A stretch of DNA of 64,000 nucleotides from Perognathus longimembris pacificus (GCF_023159225.1 NC_063174.1:42462191-42526190), one strand, 5' to 3'. Positions 36,416 to 47,667 are shown, counted from the stretch's first letter. The notes: generated by a model not told the origin, from the sequence alone. A program made the numbers and translations.

Positions 36416-36508
36416 TTTTTTTTTCTTCCCAGAGCTGGGGACTGAACTAAGGGCTTTGCATTTGCCATACAAGTGCTCTTCCACTAAGCTAAATCCCCAA
36501 CCCCAAGT
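36416..36508 (-). mobile_element. ID-family SINE monomer, antisense
   Basis: The T run marks the tail; GAGCTGGGGACTGAACTAAG, GGCTTTGCATTTGCCATACA and CACTAAGCTAAATCCCCAAC follow antisense ID order. Confidence 0.72.
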
Positions 36509-36577
36509 CTTCATTTTTAAAATCCTTTTTTTTTTCCTCTCAAATTCAAAGGCTATGCTGCTTCATTCACTCAAAAC

Positions 36578-36725
36578 ATTGTGATTTGAGACAAAACCTT
36601 TCTATGTATCCCAGGTTGGCTGGTAACTCACTGTGTAGCTCAGACAGACCCAACTCATCCTCAGCCCCCTCGCCCCCCTCCCCAAATATTGGGATCAGAG
36701 GCATGTACTACTACATTCGGGTCAC
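36578..36725 (-). mobile_element. B1-like SINE, antisense
   Basis: Reads antisense B1: CTATGTATCCCAGGTTGGCT, AACTCACTGTGTAGCTC, then ATTGGGATCAGAGGCATGTA. Confidence 0.68.
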
Positions 36726-36831
36726 GCAGAACTTTGTGGGGAAAAAATACTAGGTACATGGTGCAGTTACCTATCTCTAATATGCTAAAGATTTTAAGTT
36801 TACAGCTAACTGATTTTGTTTTTAATAAGGA

Positions 36832-36948
36832 GCCAAGATGTGGTGGTATATGCCTGTAATCTCAAAACTGGCGAGTTTGAGGCAGGAAGATCTCAAGTTC
36901 AGAGCCAACCTCGGTTACTAGTTGAGACTTGTATCTCAAAATAACAAT
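36832..36948 (+). mobile_element. B1-like SINE monomer
   Basis: Order GCCAAGATGTGGTGGTATAT, GCCTGTAATCTCAAAACTGG, TTTGAGGCAGGAAGATCTC, ending at TATCTCAAAATAACAA, where the next SINE begins. Confidence 0.7.
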
Positions 36949-36950
36949 TG

Positions 36951-37189
36951 TCAGGAGCTGGTGGCTCATAGCTATAATCCTAGCTTCTCAGGAGGCTGAA
37001 CTCTGAGGATCACAGTCCAAAGCCAGCCCAGGCAAGAAAGTCCATGAGACTCTTATCTTCAGTTAACTACCAGAAAATCAGAAGTGGAGCTGTGGCTTAA
37101 AGTGGTAGAGCACTAGCCTTGAGCAGAAGAGCTCAAAGACAGCACGCAGGCCCAAAGTTCAAGCCCCACAGCTGACCAAAAAAAAAAAA
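36951..37189 (+). mobile_element. 7SL-headed SINE with Geo-like right half
   Basis: Directly abuts a B1-like monomer. The head carries GGTGGCTCATAGCTATAATC and the right half TGGAGCTGTGGCTTAAAGTG to CAAGCCCCACAGCTGACC, with an A12 tail. Confidence 0.88.
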
Positions 37190-38194
37190 GGTGGGGGGAG
37201 GCATCTTTAGCTACAGACCTTCTAGAATCGGGTGTGGGGAATGTGCTCATATTTGTTAATTGACCATTTTCAGAACTTACTTGTTTGTATCTACTTCCCA
37301 TGCAACCTATCACAGCCCCCATTGGGGAAAAGGAGAAAATAAAATGTCTGTCAGCAGAGCATTTATTTTTGTTTTTATCCAATTGTTCTTACCTATAACT
37401 TCAAGGAAGATGGTTGCAAACAATATATAAGGCAGAATGGTACAATAGAAAATATCCTGGGCTCAATTCTATTCCTATGGCTTTCATGTACCAGCTGGCA
37501 GTCCTACACTAGCCAGACAACCGAATAGACCTAGTTTTGTCATCCAAAATACAAATACTTTTGTTTCGATTTTTTTTTATGCCTGTTATATGTCAGATGT
37601 CAGGTGTTTTGATGCAGACCTTGAAGTAAAATAGTTGCTGCATCTTTTTCATGGAGTTCCTGGACAAGCCAGATGAAATATTGCAAGTGAAATGATACAT
37701 TTTTGGTTTTTTTCAATATCAAGGGACACCTAGAATAGTCTCACTGTTCAGTCATCAAATACATTTCGTTTGGCAGAAAAGCACACTGATTCATTTGTAG
37801 CAAAACTTGAAACAAACATTTGGCCTAAACCTCAATCAAAAGAAAAGATCAAGTAGCCATATTGTCCTTTGCACAGTACTTCAGGTAATGCAAGTTTTTC
37901 CTTGTTGATAGGTAAAGTTATTACTTGGGTTCATTGCTGTTGCTGCCTAACATCTTATTTCAGAACTTATGCCTTTACCAACTTTTATGATCTTACAACA
38001 TCTGTGTCAAGTTCCTTAGCTTTGCCAGCTACCTCTGGTGGGAGCTGTGATCTCATTTGAGGGATGGACAGGGGATATGACAGGGTTCTGTTTCCAAACT
38101 CACTCAAATAGTTGTTGGCAAGTCTCTTTCTACTTTGACCTCTCCACAACCCTTCCCCCACCACCACTCCCAGTGCTGGGAACCAGACCTAAAG

Positions 38195-38580
38195 GCTGCT
38201 TTTACAGTCCAAACTGCATATCCTCAAATCCATATGTCGAAGCCCTAACTCAGTACCTCAGAATGCACCTCCATTTTGGAGACATAGCTTTAAAGGGGAA
38301 ATTAAGTTAAAATGATTCTGTTAGGCTGGGCTCTTATCTGACCTCTTATAAAGCAGAGGAAATTTGGACAGGCAGAAACACTGGAAATGTGGCACACAAA
38401 GAAAAGACCACTGAGGACTTGGTAAGGCAGTGCCTGTTATGAAGCTAGAGAGGTCACCTGCTAGCTTGCACCTTGACCTTGCTCTTGAGCCTCCAGAACT
38501 GTGAGAAAATATGTTTATGTACTTCAAGCCCCTCTAGATGTATTTTGCTATGGTGTTGGTCCTAGCAAACTGATACAGCT
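38195..38580 (+). mobile_element. MLT1-like (ERVL-MaLR) solitary LTR
   Basis: Consensus-like landmarks in order: 'AAATCCATATGTCGAAGCCC', 'CTAACTCAGTACCTCAGAAT', 'TTATAAAGCAGAGGAAATTTGG', 'GAGCCTCCAGAACTGTGAG' and 'GTCCTAGCAAACTGATACA'. This pattern is typical of an MLT1-class LTR as I remember it. No internal retroviral sequence is attached, so it is an old solo LTR with no coding capacity. Confidence 0.65.
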
Positions 38581-39117
38581 GCCTCATGACATGGAAGCTG
38601 GCCTCCCCTGGACAAGCAACCCATGAAACAGTGAAAAAAAAATAGCCAGGGGAGAAGCTACAGGCTTTATAACTTAGTCCCAGAAGCAGTATTCCATAAT
38701 TCCTCCTTGGAAGTGAGTCACAAGTTCATTTCACACCTGAGTGGAAGAGACATAGATATCCAGATGCAAGGATCACCAGGGGCCATCTTATAGTCTGCCT
38801 GCCACACTAGATGTCTTTTTAAAATAAATAAGTAGAGCATCAACAGCGAAACAGTTCAGAAATGTTTACATGAGGTAGTCAGCCTCACCAAATAAACCCT
38901 GGCTGACTTAGCACCTTTGTACTCTGTTGGTCATAGCACAGTTCCATGAAGCTAAGATTGTTATGAGAGAAATTTTTTTATTTTTAGGACAAGGCTCTCT
39001 GGGGGAGAAGAGAGTTTTGTGGATTCGTTGTAAGACTCATACAGCCAGGTGTCTACCACAAGGGTGTGGAGGGGGAAAAGAAGAAGAGCAATGTCAGAGA
39101 TTAAAAAGCATATTCAA

Positions 39118-39310
39118 AAGTCAGGCACGTGGCTCTTGCCTGTAATCGTAACTACTCAGGAGCATTGTGGTTTGAGGCCAGGTCAGGCAAAAAGTTCTCA
39201 AAACTCCATCTCAATAAAAAAAGCTACCATAGTGGTACATATCAGTCATTCCAGCTATGTAAGAGGCATAAACAGGAAGATTGAGGTTCAGGCTGGTTGA
39301 CTCTTAGTCA
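39118..39310 (+). mobile_element. Degraded 7SL-headed SINEs
   Basis: GTCAGGCACGTGGCTCTTGC, CTGTAATCGTAACTACTCAGG and an A-rich break near 39217, then a second poor head. No Geo-like right half is recognisable. Confidence 0.55.
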
Positions 39311-40284
39311 ACCAAATTATGTATGAAAAGTGAAAAGAAATGCATAGCTTTCATAGTATGGTAACTAAACAGCAAAGGATCTTCTCAGCTGATGGATTGC
39401 AGATAAGGAAAGGTTTCTGCTGCCATTGTTCTTGTTACTGGGCATTTGGGGAAATATGAAAATGGGGTAGGTATGGACATCCCACATACTACGATATCCA
39501 GAGAGATGAGACAATTTAGAAAATCCAGTGGATAGTAATTAAAATGATTAAGGAACTCCATAGATAAGTTTGGGTGATAGATATAAAACAGCCTATATAT
39601 TCAGCCTATATTTTACTAAACTTCTGTGAGCAACTGTAAGGTTGGTTGTGCTAGTTGAACCCAAGCTTTAGTTCAAAGGATCCAGAGGACATCTGCTTTG
39701 TGGTGATAGCAAGCTGACATCTGACTCTCTAGCATGTCCACTGGGTTCCCCATGGCTAAGGCCTCTAAAATTAGTAGCACTGTCATCTTCATGGTCTCCT
39801 GTTTGTCTAACCATCAGAGGCCAGAGGGTGTGAGCTCTCATCATTCCCAACCAAAGCCAAACTTATTTCACCACCAGCCCCCCTTCTTCATTTCTTCAGT
39901 GACACTGCTGTGAGGGAAATTCTCCCTTTCCCTTTCAGAGCTCTGAGGACTAACATCTCTCAATATTCATTGCAATACTTTAGCCCCTGCTTCCCAGGAA
40001 CTCTGTCCTGGGTGGGCCTTTGTTGTTGGAGAGGAAGAAGCTGTTTCCTGTTATCCCCTGGTTGCGTGATAACAAGATGACAGACTGATTCTAGGGTCCG
40101 TTTCAGTTTTCCTACACAAAGTACAGTACACACAGAAGGGGTGGGGAAGGGGTTGGGAGGCCATTGACCCTCAGTAAAAAAAATGTCTTAGCATTTGTAT
40201 ATTTCAGCTAGATGATTTTGTGGATAAGTAACTTCTGAGCTATATTGTAAAATAAAAGATGTGAAAATGCTAGTGTAGATTATT

Positions 40285-40339
<55 letters not shown>
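40285..40339. repeat. (CA)n microsatellite
   Basis: About 26 CA units after TATTCACATA. Confidence 0.97.
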
Positions 40340-40340
<1 letters not shown>

Positions 40341-40459
40341 TCAGTACCGGACAGCTGCCTGGCTCTGAAATAAAAACCCAGCGGGCAGAAGAGATACTTT
40401 ATGCCCTTTGGTATTGTTTTTAAATTTATTCATGGATTATTTAACAGTTTTTAATTTCT

Positions 40460-40555
40460 ATTCTTTATTGTTACTATAAAGGTGATGTACAGAGCGGTTA
40501 TAGTTACATAAGTTAGGTAATGAGTACATTTTTTTTTGTTCTATGTCACCTACAT
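40460..40555 (-). mobile_element. LINE-1 3' UTR end, antisense
   Basis: 'TTATTGTTACTATAAAGGTG' and 'ATGTACAGAGCGGTTATAGTTACATAAG' (read in two parts) are the reverse complement of the L1 3' tail seen at 5840-5880. Only the last hundred or so bases were copied. Confidence 0.65.
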
Positions 40556-40579
40556 GGATCATTTCTAAATGAAACAACT

Positions 40580-40668
40580 TTCGGTTTTTGGTGGCACTGA
40601 AGACTTGACCTCAAGGCCTTATGCTTGCTAGGCAGGTGCTGGACCACTGAGCTACGCCTCCAACACAA
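40580..40668 (-). mobile_element. ID-family SINE monomer, antisense
   Basis: Antisense ID landmarks: GTGGCACTGAAGACTTGACC, GCTTGCTAGGCAGGTGCTGG, CCACTGAGCTACGCCTCC. Confidence 0.72.
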
Positions 40669-41401
40669 ATAGACTTTTATGATGTGTACTCTTTATATCC
40701 ATGCTCTATTCTTCCATCAAGTAATTTTGAGTTTTCCAGTCCTCCTTTTAATCATTATAGTTTGAAAGAAAATTGGACTGTCGTGATAGTGATAGCTATT
40801 TATGAAACGTGTGCAGTGCCCCAAGTGCTATAATTGCAACAATCATAGGAATATTTCTTCTGCCCTGTTTTAGTAAGCTGGAATAACTTCCTTCTGGTTC
40901 TTTTTTAAATAGGGAGTTCCAATATTATTTCCTACCAAATGCCAACTAGCACTTCTCTCCAGAAAGGATTAGAATGGCTCTTTTCATAAGAGATGCTTTG
41001 GCTCACTTCTACCTCTGGGTTTTCCTCCTCTCTTTGTGTGTGTGTGTGTTTTCTCTCTGTACTTGCTGCTTGTTTTATTCATTTTTCAGAACCTCAGATT
41101 TTACCTTCACTGTAATGATCTTGGTGGAATCTACATATTTGGTTTCAAGTGACTGAGCCCAACTCAAACACATAGGGAAAGCATTTGAGTCACATTGCTT
41201 GAGAGGAGAAAAAGGTTTAGGATCCAAGAACCAAATCATGCTCTATCCCTCTCTGTCTTGTGTTCTTCCTCCCCATCTCTCTTCGTCCCTCTTCATTTCT
41301 CAGCAGAGCTGAGACCTCCCTATTTCCTGTTTCATAGGGCTTCTTTCATGCAGTATGATCATATGCAAGCTTGAGAGACTCCAGCCTTATTCTTCCTAGC
41401 T

Positions 41402-41650
41402 TTAAAAAAATTTTTTTCATACCAATCCTGGGGCTTGGACTTGGGGGTTGGGTGCTGTTCCTGAGTTTCTTTTGCTCAAAGCTGGCACTCTGCCACTTGA
41501 TCAATAGCTGTACTTCCAGCTTTTTTGGTAGTTGATTGGAGATAAGAATCTCACAGCCTTTCCTTCCCTGGCAAGCTTCAAACCACAATCCTCAGATCTC
41601 AGCCTCCTGAATAGCTAGAATTATAGGTGTAAGCCACCTGCACTGGGCTC
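41402..41650 (-). mobile_element. 7SL-headed SINE with Geo-like right half, antisense
   Basis: An antisense tail (TTTTTTTCATACC), Geo (GCTCAAAGCTGGCACTCTGC) and head (CAGCCTCCTGAATAGCTAG, ATTATAGGTGTAAGCCACC). Confidence 0.87.
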
Positions 41651-41902
41651 CTCCCAGCTTTTTGGTTAAAAAAAAGTAGAGTTTTTCTCTTTCTACTGCA
41701 GTAGAAAGAGTTCCCAAGAAAGTACTGTGATTGGCTTGGCCTGGCTAACAAGGTCATCTCTAAAAGCAATTGGTATGGTCAAGGGCATGCAGACTTTGCC
41801 ACTTTTGTGATCCAAGAGGTATGGAACTAATATTTGCAGTCTGGTCATAATAAGCTGTTTGGAATCCAGGCAGGGGAGGACAATTTTTCCATAAGGAAGT
41901 TG

Positions 41903-42304
41903 TGTTAGCTTTTTATCACAGTAACCAAAGTACCTGACATAAACAGTGGAATCGAGATTTATGTGGCTCTCGGGTTCAGAGCTGTCCAGCCATGGTGGTG
42001 GGGATCTTATGGTGTGGCAGAGCAGTTGGTGTCATGGCAGTCATGAAGCAGCAGAAAGGCAATGTAGGAAGGCCAGGGAATACCCCCTCAGCTTACCTCC
42101 TCCTACCTTTCATCCCCTCTCAATAAGGTCATCATACTCTGTATGAATCTGTCAAATGACTAATCCATTCATCGGGTCCTCAGGATCTAGGGGCTCCTTA
42201 AACAATTAGGCATACCCATTTCCCATACACCCAGAGGGGTGCTTTACTCATCACCTAGGTGTGGCTGCATCCACTCAGGTTGACAGTGAAGATTAACCAT
42301 AACA
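41903..42304. mobile_element. LTR-like repeat, family uncertain
   Basis: Begins TGTTAGCTTTTTATCACAG with ACCAAAGTACCTGACA and ends AAGATTAACCATAACA, so it has a TG...CA form. The layout resembles a common rodent/mammal LTR-type repeat that I recognise by pattern but cannot name with certainty. No coding sequence. Confidence 0.45.
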
Positions 42305-42534
42305 GAAGTAAAGCGGCTGAAACTGGAAGTCAATAGGGTGATTAGGGATATAACAAATTCCCCTAGTAACTACTCCCATCTTCTTAGTTTACTGTCTACA
42401 AATAAGGGGAAAGTAAAACAGTGCCTACTTCCTGTGATGTCTGGAGCCAGAGTGATAAGGCCTTCCCTACAAGCAGTCAGGATGTATTTTTTAATTATAG
42501 GAAAAAATGTGTGGCAGGACTTTGCTGTTTTAAT

Positions 42535-43190
42535 TATTTTTTTCAACTTCTTATTTTTAATTTTTTTCAATTATTATAAAGGTGATAGACAGAGGGATTA
42601 CAGTTACATAAGTAAGGCAAAAGGGTGCATCTCATTTTGGACAGTGTCACCCCTTCCTTCACTCTCTCCCTCCGTTTTACCCTCCCATCCCACAAGTTGT
42701 ATAGTTCATTTTCAACATAATGTCCAGTGAGTGCCATTGCTGCAGTTTTTCACCCTTTGTGACCCTCCATTTCGTGCCTCCCCTCCCACTCCCCATTTTA
42801 ACTAGTTGAAAGGGTATAGTGCAGTGCATTAAGCACATTCTTACCGCTATGCAGCCGTCACTAGCATCCAGCCCCAGAACTCTCTCCATCTTGCAAAACT
42901 ATACCTCTGTATGCTTTAAATAATAATGTCCCACTCTTGTAATGACAGAATATCTCTTCCAAATCTTGCTTTTACTTTTTTTGGATAGGATATATTTGTA
43001 GAAGTGGAATTACTGGAGCATGTAATAATTCTCTTTTTCATTTTGGGGAGACTTACCATACTACTTTCCATAGGGCTGCCCCATTTTACACTCCTACCAC
43101 CAAGGCACAAGGCTTCTGTTTCCCCACTTAAAACACTTGTTGCTTTTTTTTTTTTATGGTAGCCATCCTCATAGTGTGAGGTGGCTTTAA
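42535..43190 (-). mobile_element. Old LINE-1 3' end, antisense
   Basis: The left edge is the antisense L1 3' UTR (AATTATTATAAAGGTGATAG, GGATTACAGTTACATAAGTA). The right part is antisense ORF2 end: 'CTACTTTCCATAGGGCTGCC', 'TTTTACACTCCTACCACC', 'CATCCTCATAGTGTGAGGTG'. It is heavily mutated. The open frame on this strand is a by-product. Confidence 0.7.
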
Positions 43191-43435
43191 GTGCTCTTAA
43201 ATTGACCTCTGGTAGCTGAGATAAAACAGAATCAGCCTTGTGGATGAACAGGATGGCCGGAGCCGCCGCCTCATAGTAATAGCCGTCAATTGCTGTGGGA
43301 GGGTACGCCCTGCCAGGAAGGAGAGTTAAGAGGAGCAAGCAACCCCTAGGACAAGGAGGAGCCCTGGGGAAGCCCAGAAGGGACCTTGGGTTGGTAGTCA
43401 TTGAAGTGCTCTGGTGCTGAGAAAGAGAACTTGGT
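43191..43435. other. Unrecognised GC-rich segment between L1 and SINE
   Basis: About 245 bp of more GC- and CpG-rich sequence, unlike its L1 and SINE neighbours. On the - strand it reads a hydrophobic stretch (CLLLLTLLPGRAYPP) followed by DGYYYEAAAPAILF. It carries no start with clear context, splice site or recognised family. It could be a processed-transcript fragment, a piece of an unknown repeat, or chance. Confidence 0.25.
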
Positions 43436-43439
43436 GTAT

Positions 43440-43571
43440 GCTTCAGGGCCTGAGTGCTGTCCCTGAGCTTTTTCATTCAAGACTTGCTCTCTACCACTTG
43501 AGCCACAGTTATACTTCTGGCTTTTTAGTGGTTAATTGGAGTTAAGAATCCAGCCCAAGAATCCCTGCTTG
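43440..43571 (-). mobile_element. 7SL-headed SINE (Geo-like half), antisense; left part, split by L1
   Basis: Antisense Geo portion (CAGGGCCTGAGTGCTGTCCC, CTCTACCACTTGAGCCACAG) and linker GGTTAATTGGAGTTAAGAATC. It is interrupted at 43571 and resumes at 45215, so the L1 jumped into this pre-existing SINE. Confidence 0.9.
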
Positions 43572-45214
43572 ACCAAGATCAACTCAAAATGGATCAAGGA
43601 CCTCAATATCAGACCCGAATCCTTGAAACTACTGAAAGGAAAGATGCTAGAACTTATAGGCACAGGAAGGAACTTCCTGAATAGAGTCCCAGGGGCACAA
43701 CAAATAGGGGAGAGACTCGACAAATGGGACTACTACAAATTAAAAAGTTTCTGCACAGCTAAGGACATAGCCACCAAAATAGAAAGACAGCCAACCATAT
43801 GGGAAAGGATCTTTACCAGCACAGCAACAGACACAGGCCTAATATCTGTCATCTACAGAGAACTCAAAAAACTAAGCCCCTCCAAGCCCAGTAAACCAAT
43901 TAGGAAATGGGCAAAGGAGCTAAAGAGAGACTTCACAAGAGAAGAGATAAAAATGGCAAAGAAACATATGAGGAAATGTTCAACATCCCTGGTAGTAAAG
44001 GAAATGCAAATAAAAGCAACCCTGAGATACCACCTCACTCCAGTTAGAATGGCCTAAACTCTGAACTCAGGCAACAACAAATGTTGGAGGGGCTGTGGGG
44101 AAAGAGGAACCCTTCTCCATTGTTGGTGGGAGTGCAAATTAGTACAACCACTTTGGAGAACAGTATGGAGGTTTCTCAAAAAGCTCAATATAGACCTACC
44201 CTATGACCCAGCCATACCACTCCTAGGCATCTATCCTGAACAGCAGGTCCCAAGATATCAAAAAGACATTTGCACTTCCATGTTTATCACTACACAATTC
44301 ACAATAGCCAAAATATGGAATCAACCCAGATGCCCCTCCACAGATGAATGGATCCAAAAAATATGGTACCTATACACAATGGAATACTACATAGCGATTA
44401 GGAATGGTGAAATATTGTTGTTCACAGGGAAATGGTCAGAACTTGAACAAATAATGTTGAGCGAGACAAGCCTAGAACACAGAAAACAAAGGGGCATGAT
44501 CTCCCTGATATATGACCGTTAAGATGGGGTGAAGGGGAAACAGTAGAGACCAGGTCTGTGAAACCAAAAGCTTCTTGTCAAATGGTATTTCCCACAGGAT
44601 TGGGTCAGCGACCCAACATTATGTAACTAAAACCAAACAACTACTCAACATATAAAGATCAAAAATTGACCTCTCAGTGGAATACAGTAGCTCAAAAGCG
44701 ATGTATGTATGGTCATATAAGACTATTGTCGGGGCTGGGGATATGGCCTAGTGGCAAGAGTGCCTGCCTCGGATACACGAGGCCCTAGGTTCGATTCCCC
44801 AGCACCACATATACAGAAAACGGCCAGAAGCGGCGCTGTGGCTCAAGCGGCAGAGTGCTAGCCTTGAGCAAAAGGAAGCCAGGGACAGTGCTCAGGCCCT
44901 GAGTCCAAGGCCCGGGACTGGCAAAAAAATAAAAATAAAAAAAAGACTATTGTCGACATGTTGTCTAATGTCGACATTACATTTAAAGCCCTAGGCGAAT
45001 TTCCTTTGGTGTAGGACATGTGGCTACTGTATATGTTCTTGGTACATTGTGTATCGTATATATGTCTACCTGACCTAGGGAAGGGAAAGAAAAACAGGGT
45101 GTAAGATATCACAAGAAATGTACACACTGCCCTACTATGTAACTGTACCCTTTTTGTACAACACCTTGTCAAAAAAAATTGTTTAATTAATAAATAAATT
45201 ACAAAAAAAAAAAA
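43572..45214 (+). mobile_element. LINE-1, 5'-truncated, perfect 15-bp TSD, hosting a SINE
   Basis: Starts inside ORF2 (TKINSKWIKDLNIRP) and runs through KSFCTAKDIATKIERQPTIW, KKHMRKCSTSLVVKEMQ and HLTPVRMA. One in-frame TAA follows at 44055-44057, and the same frame then continues through [27 protein letters not shown]-like [14 protein letters not shown] and WYLYTMEYYIAIRNGE to a stop at 44520-44522. The 3' UTR and poly(A) end at 45214. Flanking repeats AAGAATCCCTGCTTG are at 43557-43571 and 45215-45229. An IDL-Geo SINE sits in the 3' UTR at 44731-44942. Endonuclease and most of the reverse transcriptase are missing, so it cannot move by itself. It lies in TTLL5 sense orientation. Confidence 0.95.
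44731..44942 (+). mobile_element. IDL-Geo dimeric SINE inserted in L1 3' UTR
   Basis: Near-consensus dimer (GGGGCTGGGGATATGGCCTA; CGGCCAGAAGCGGCGCTGTG; CCGGGACTGGC) with an AAAAAAATAAAAATAAAA tail. The 12-bp repeat AAGACTATTGTC lies at 44719-44730 and 44943-44954. CpGs are well preserved, consistent with a young age. Confidence 0.95.
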
Positions 45215-45309
45215 AAGAATCCCTGCTTGGGCTGGCTTTGAACCACATTCCTCAAATCTCAGCCTCCTGAGCAGCTACAATTATAGACATGAGTCACTGG
45301 CACCCGGCT
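45215..45309 (-). mobile_element. 7SL-headed SINE, antisense; right part after L1 insertion
   Basis: Continues the element at 43440: GGGCTGGCTTTGAACCACAT, CAGCCTCCTGAGCAGCTAC, ATTATAGACATGAGTCACTG, CACCCGGCT. Together the two parts make one full antisense SINE. Confidence 0.9.
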
Positions 45310-46145
45310 GAAAGATGGCTTTTTAACAGTGAATCAAATTTTTTTATTTTCATATGAGTAGTGCTCTATAGACTCCCTTATCATGTTCACAATGCTTTTG
45401 TGTGGACTAGTTTAATTAGCCTGTCCAGAAATGGAGTGAAGTGAGTTATTTCCAAGTTACAGAGAAAGAACGTGAAGCAAAGAGGAGCTGCAGTCCTCCA
45501 AGGTCACTGCTAGCATAGCGCAGCTTCTCAGCATACTGAGTCTGGATGCTGAGGGCCGAGTAGTTGAGAGGTAGCCATACATGTGTCCCTTTAGTGTTCC
45601 TGGAGCCTGTCAGCCGCGGCACATGCCGTCTCTCACCCGGCAGCCCCTGCAGGTACAACACACTGGTCCCTGTGAGCTGAGAGGAGCTTGATGGTCTGCA
45701 GGCGTGAGCTGTGGTTTTTGTAACTGTAGGTTACCGTAGGTCTGACAGTGGGTATTGGAGTCACTTCAGTGGGTCATGTTTGGGCTCACTGGAGCCAGTG
45801 GTACTTGTCCCCTCCCTGTGGTATCTTCAGCAGTTTTGTGTTAGTTATTTGAACTCGCTTATGGAAATCAGCCAACACACAAAGTTGGAACTTTTGTTTG
45901 TTTTACCACTGAGAGACAGTTAAATATTTACTTAGCACACCTCGGGCCACAAAGCATCAACTCGGTTGCTCTCTCGCAGTGGAAGCAAATAGAATAGGGG
46001 GAAAAAAATCCATGTTTAATAATTAAGTTTGTGGGACTTGTAAGTTTAGGTCATGATATTTATGTGTGGGTTAAATGACTGCTGCATAGGATGTCCTTTT
46101 TAACTACACTTTGATGTCCAAAAACAGTTCAAAAGTCAGTAGCCA

Positions 46146-46401
46146 AGCCAGGTGCAGGTGGCTCACACCTGTAATCCTAGCTGCCCAGGAGGCTGAGATC
46201 TGAGGATCACAGTTCGAAGCCGACCTGAGCAGGGAAGTCCCTAAAACTCTTGTCTCCAATTAACCACAGAAAACCAGAAGTGGAGCTGTGGCTCAAAGTG
46301 ATAGAGTGCTGGCCTTGAGCAAAAAAAGCCCAGGACCGAGTAACACTCCTTTCAACTCTTGAGTAGCTATGATTACAAGCATGAGTCACCGGTGGCTAGC
46401 C
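46146..46401 (+). mobile_element. 7SL-headed SINE, plus adjoining antisense head fragment
   Basis: A sense copy (GTGGCTCACACCTGTAATCC to AAGCCCAGGACCGAG) ends at about 46341. It then meets an antisense head fragment (CTTGAGTAGCTATGATTACA, GAGTCACCGGTGGCTAGCC) and a T17 run. Confidence 0.82.
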
Positions 46402-46697
46402 TAAGAAACTCTTTTTTTTTTTTTTTTAGAAAAGTAAAGAATTGTTTCGTGAAAGAAGTTTCTTTTGTAAATCTAGAGTTTATACTTAAATAAAAATATA
46501 TACTTAGATGGACCATGCTTCAAAACTATCATGGTGGTTAGGCCACCGATTTAGATCCCCAAAACTTTGATTTAGATCAGCCTGACAAGCTTTAAATTTT
46601 CATGAAAATGTAATTATTGAATATTCCCACTCGACAACAAAAAAAGTAGTTGTCAAATGTGTAAAATGGTCTTCCCTTAAGATATTAACTACTTCTG

Positions 46698-46926
46698 CCA
46701 GGTGCCTAAGGCTCACACCTGTAATCCTAGCCGCTAGGAAGGCAGAAATCTAAAGATTGCAGTTCAAAGCTAGCCCAGACAAGAAAGTCCATGAGACTCA
46801 TCTTCAATTAACAACAAAACAGAAATGGAGCTGTGATTGAAATGGTAGAGCACTAGCCTTGAGCACCATAGCTCAAAGCATTTAGGTTCTGAGTTCAAGC
46901 CCCAGAACTGGCACATACACACAAAA
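46698..46926 (+). mobile_element. 7SL-headed SINE with Geo-like right half
   Basis: The head has CTCACACCTGTAATCCTAGC and the right half TGGAGCTGTGATTGAAATGG to CAAGCCCCAGAACTGGCAC, with an ACACACAAAAAA tail. Confidence 0.87.
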
Positions 46927-47151
46927 AAGCTGTAACTACTTACATGTAGCTACAAAAAGGAATACCTTTCACTGTGCAGCATTGGAAAGCTATCCAACAA
47001 TTTATCTCTGTCTGTTCCATGGTATAATTTTATTATGTGTGTTTACAGGTTTCTTGTAACAAGAAAATGAGCCACAATAAGGGAAGATGTTTTCTTCTGT
47101 ATCTTCAGAAATAAATTATGTTCACTTTTCTTAGAAGAATTAGACTCAGCA

Positions 47152-47265
47152 AGACATGATGGGGTACCTGTCTATAACTCCAGCACTGGAGGAGGTAGAG
47201 GCTGGAGGAGCTTGAGATTGAGGCTAGCCTGGGCTACATATGAAGACCTTGTCTCAAACAAAAAG
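47152..47265 (+). mobile_element. B1-like SINE monomer
   Basis: Order GCAAGACATGATGGGGTACC, TGTCTATAACTCCAGCACTG, GGCTAGCCTGGGCTACATA and TTGTCTCAAACAAAAAG is typical of rodent B1. Confidence 0.8.
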
Positions 47266-47490
47266 AATGACTTATTGTATAAGAGCAGTAGCAGTGGAGT
47301 TCTTTCATTTTTTTATTAGCATTATTCAAGACTCAGTTTGCAGATACAAAATGAATCTCGCCCTAGTTAGCCCCTTGGGCTCATGTTGGGTTTTGACATT
47401 GGTGACTTGAACCAAAGGTTTCAATTGTTGGTTAGAAAGGGCAATGGGTATGTGGGAGCACATGTGAGTTGGAGCCCCAGCTCGGCTGCC

Positions 47491-47667
47491 ATGGCTCGCA
47501 GCCCCAGGCAGCTGCCGTTCAGTTACACCAGGGCTGCCCTTGCGCCGAACAAACCCCTCACAGCTGCGCCTGGCGCCTTTGTGTCACCCAGGCAGGGTTT
47601 CATGAAATGGATCTGCTGCTCCGGTGCCTGTGTTGTTCATTCCTCTGCTGGAGCAGTGCCCGGGAAG
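47491..47667 (+). other. Orphan exon-like segment: Kozak ATG to strong splice donor
   Basis: Inside a GC-rich, CpG-bearing 270-bp island. An ATG in the context GCTGCCATGG opens 59 codons (MARSPRQLPFSYTRAALAP...) and runs in frame to GGGAAG|GTGAGG, a good donor. The peptide matches nothing I know, and I found no partner exon. It may be a non-coding first exon, a regulatory element or chance, so it is not called as a gene. Confidence 0.25.

Noticed and set aside
42916..43476. 186-codon open frame on the - strand
   Set aside because: It joins an antisense SINE, an unidentified segment and old L1; no splice sites or consistent protein character over its length.
43536..44522. Long open frames
   Set aside because: They are L1 ORF2 C-terminal sequence inside a truncated element with a clear target duplication.
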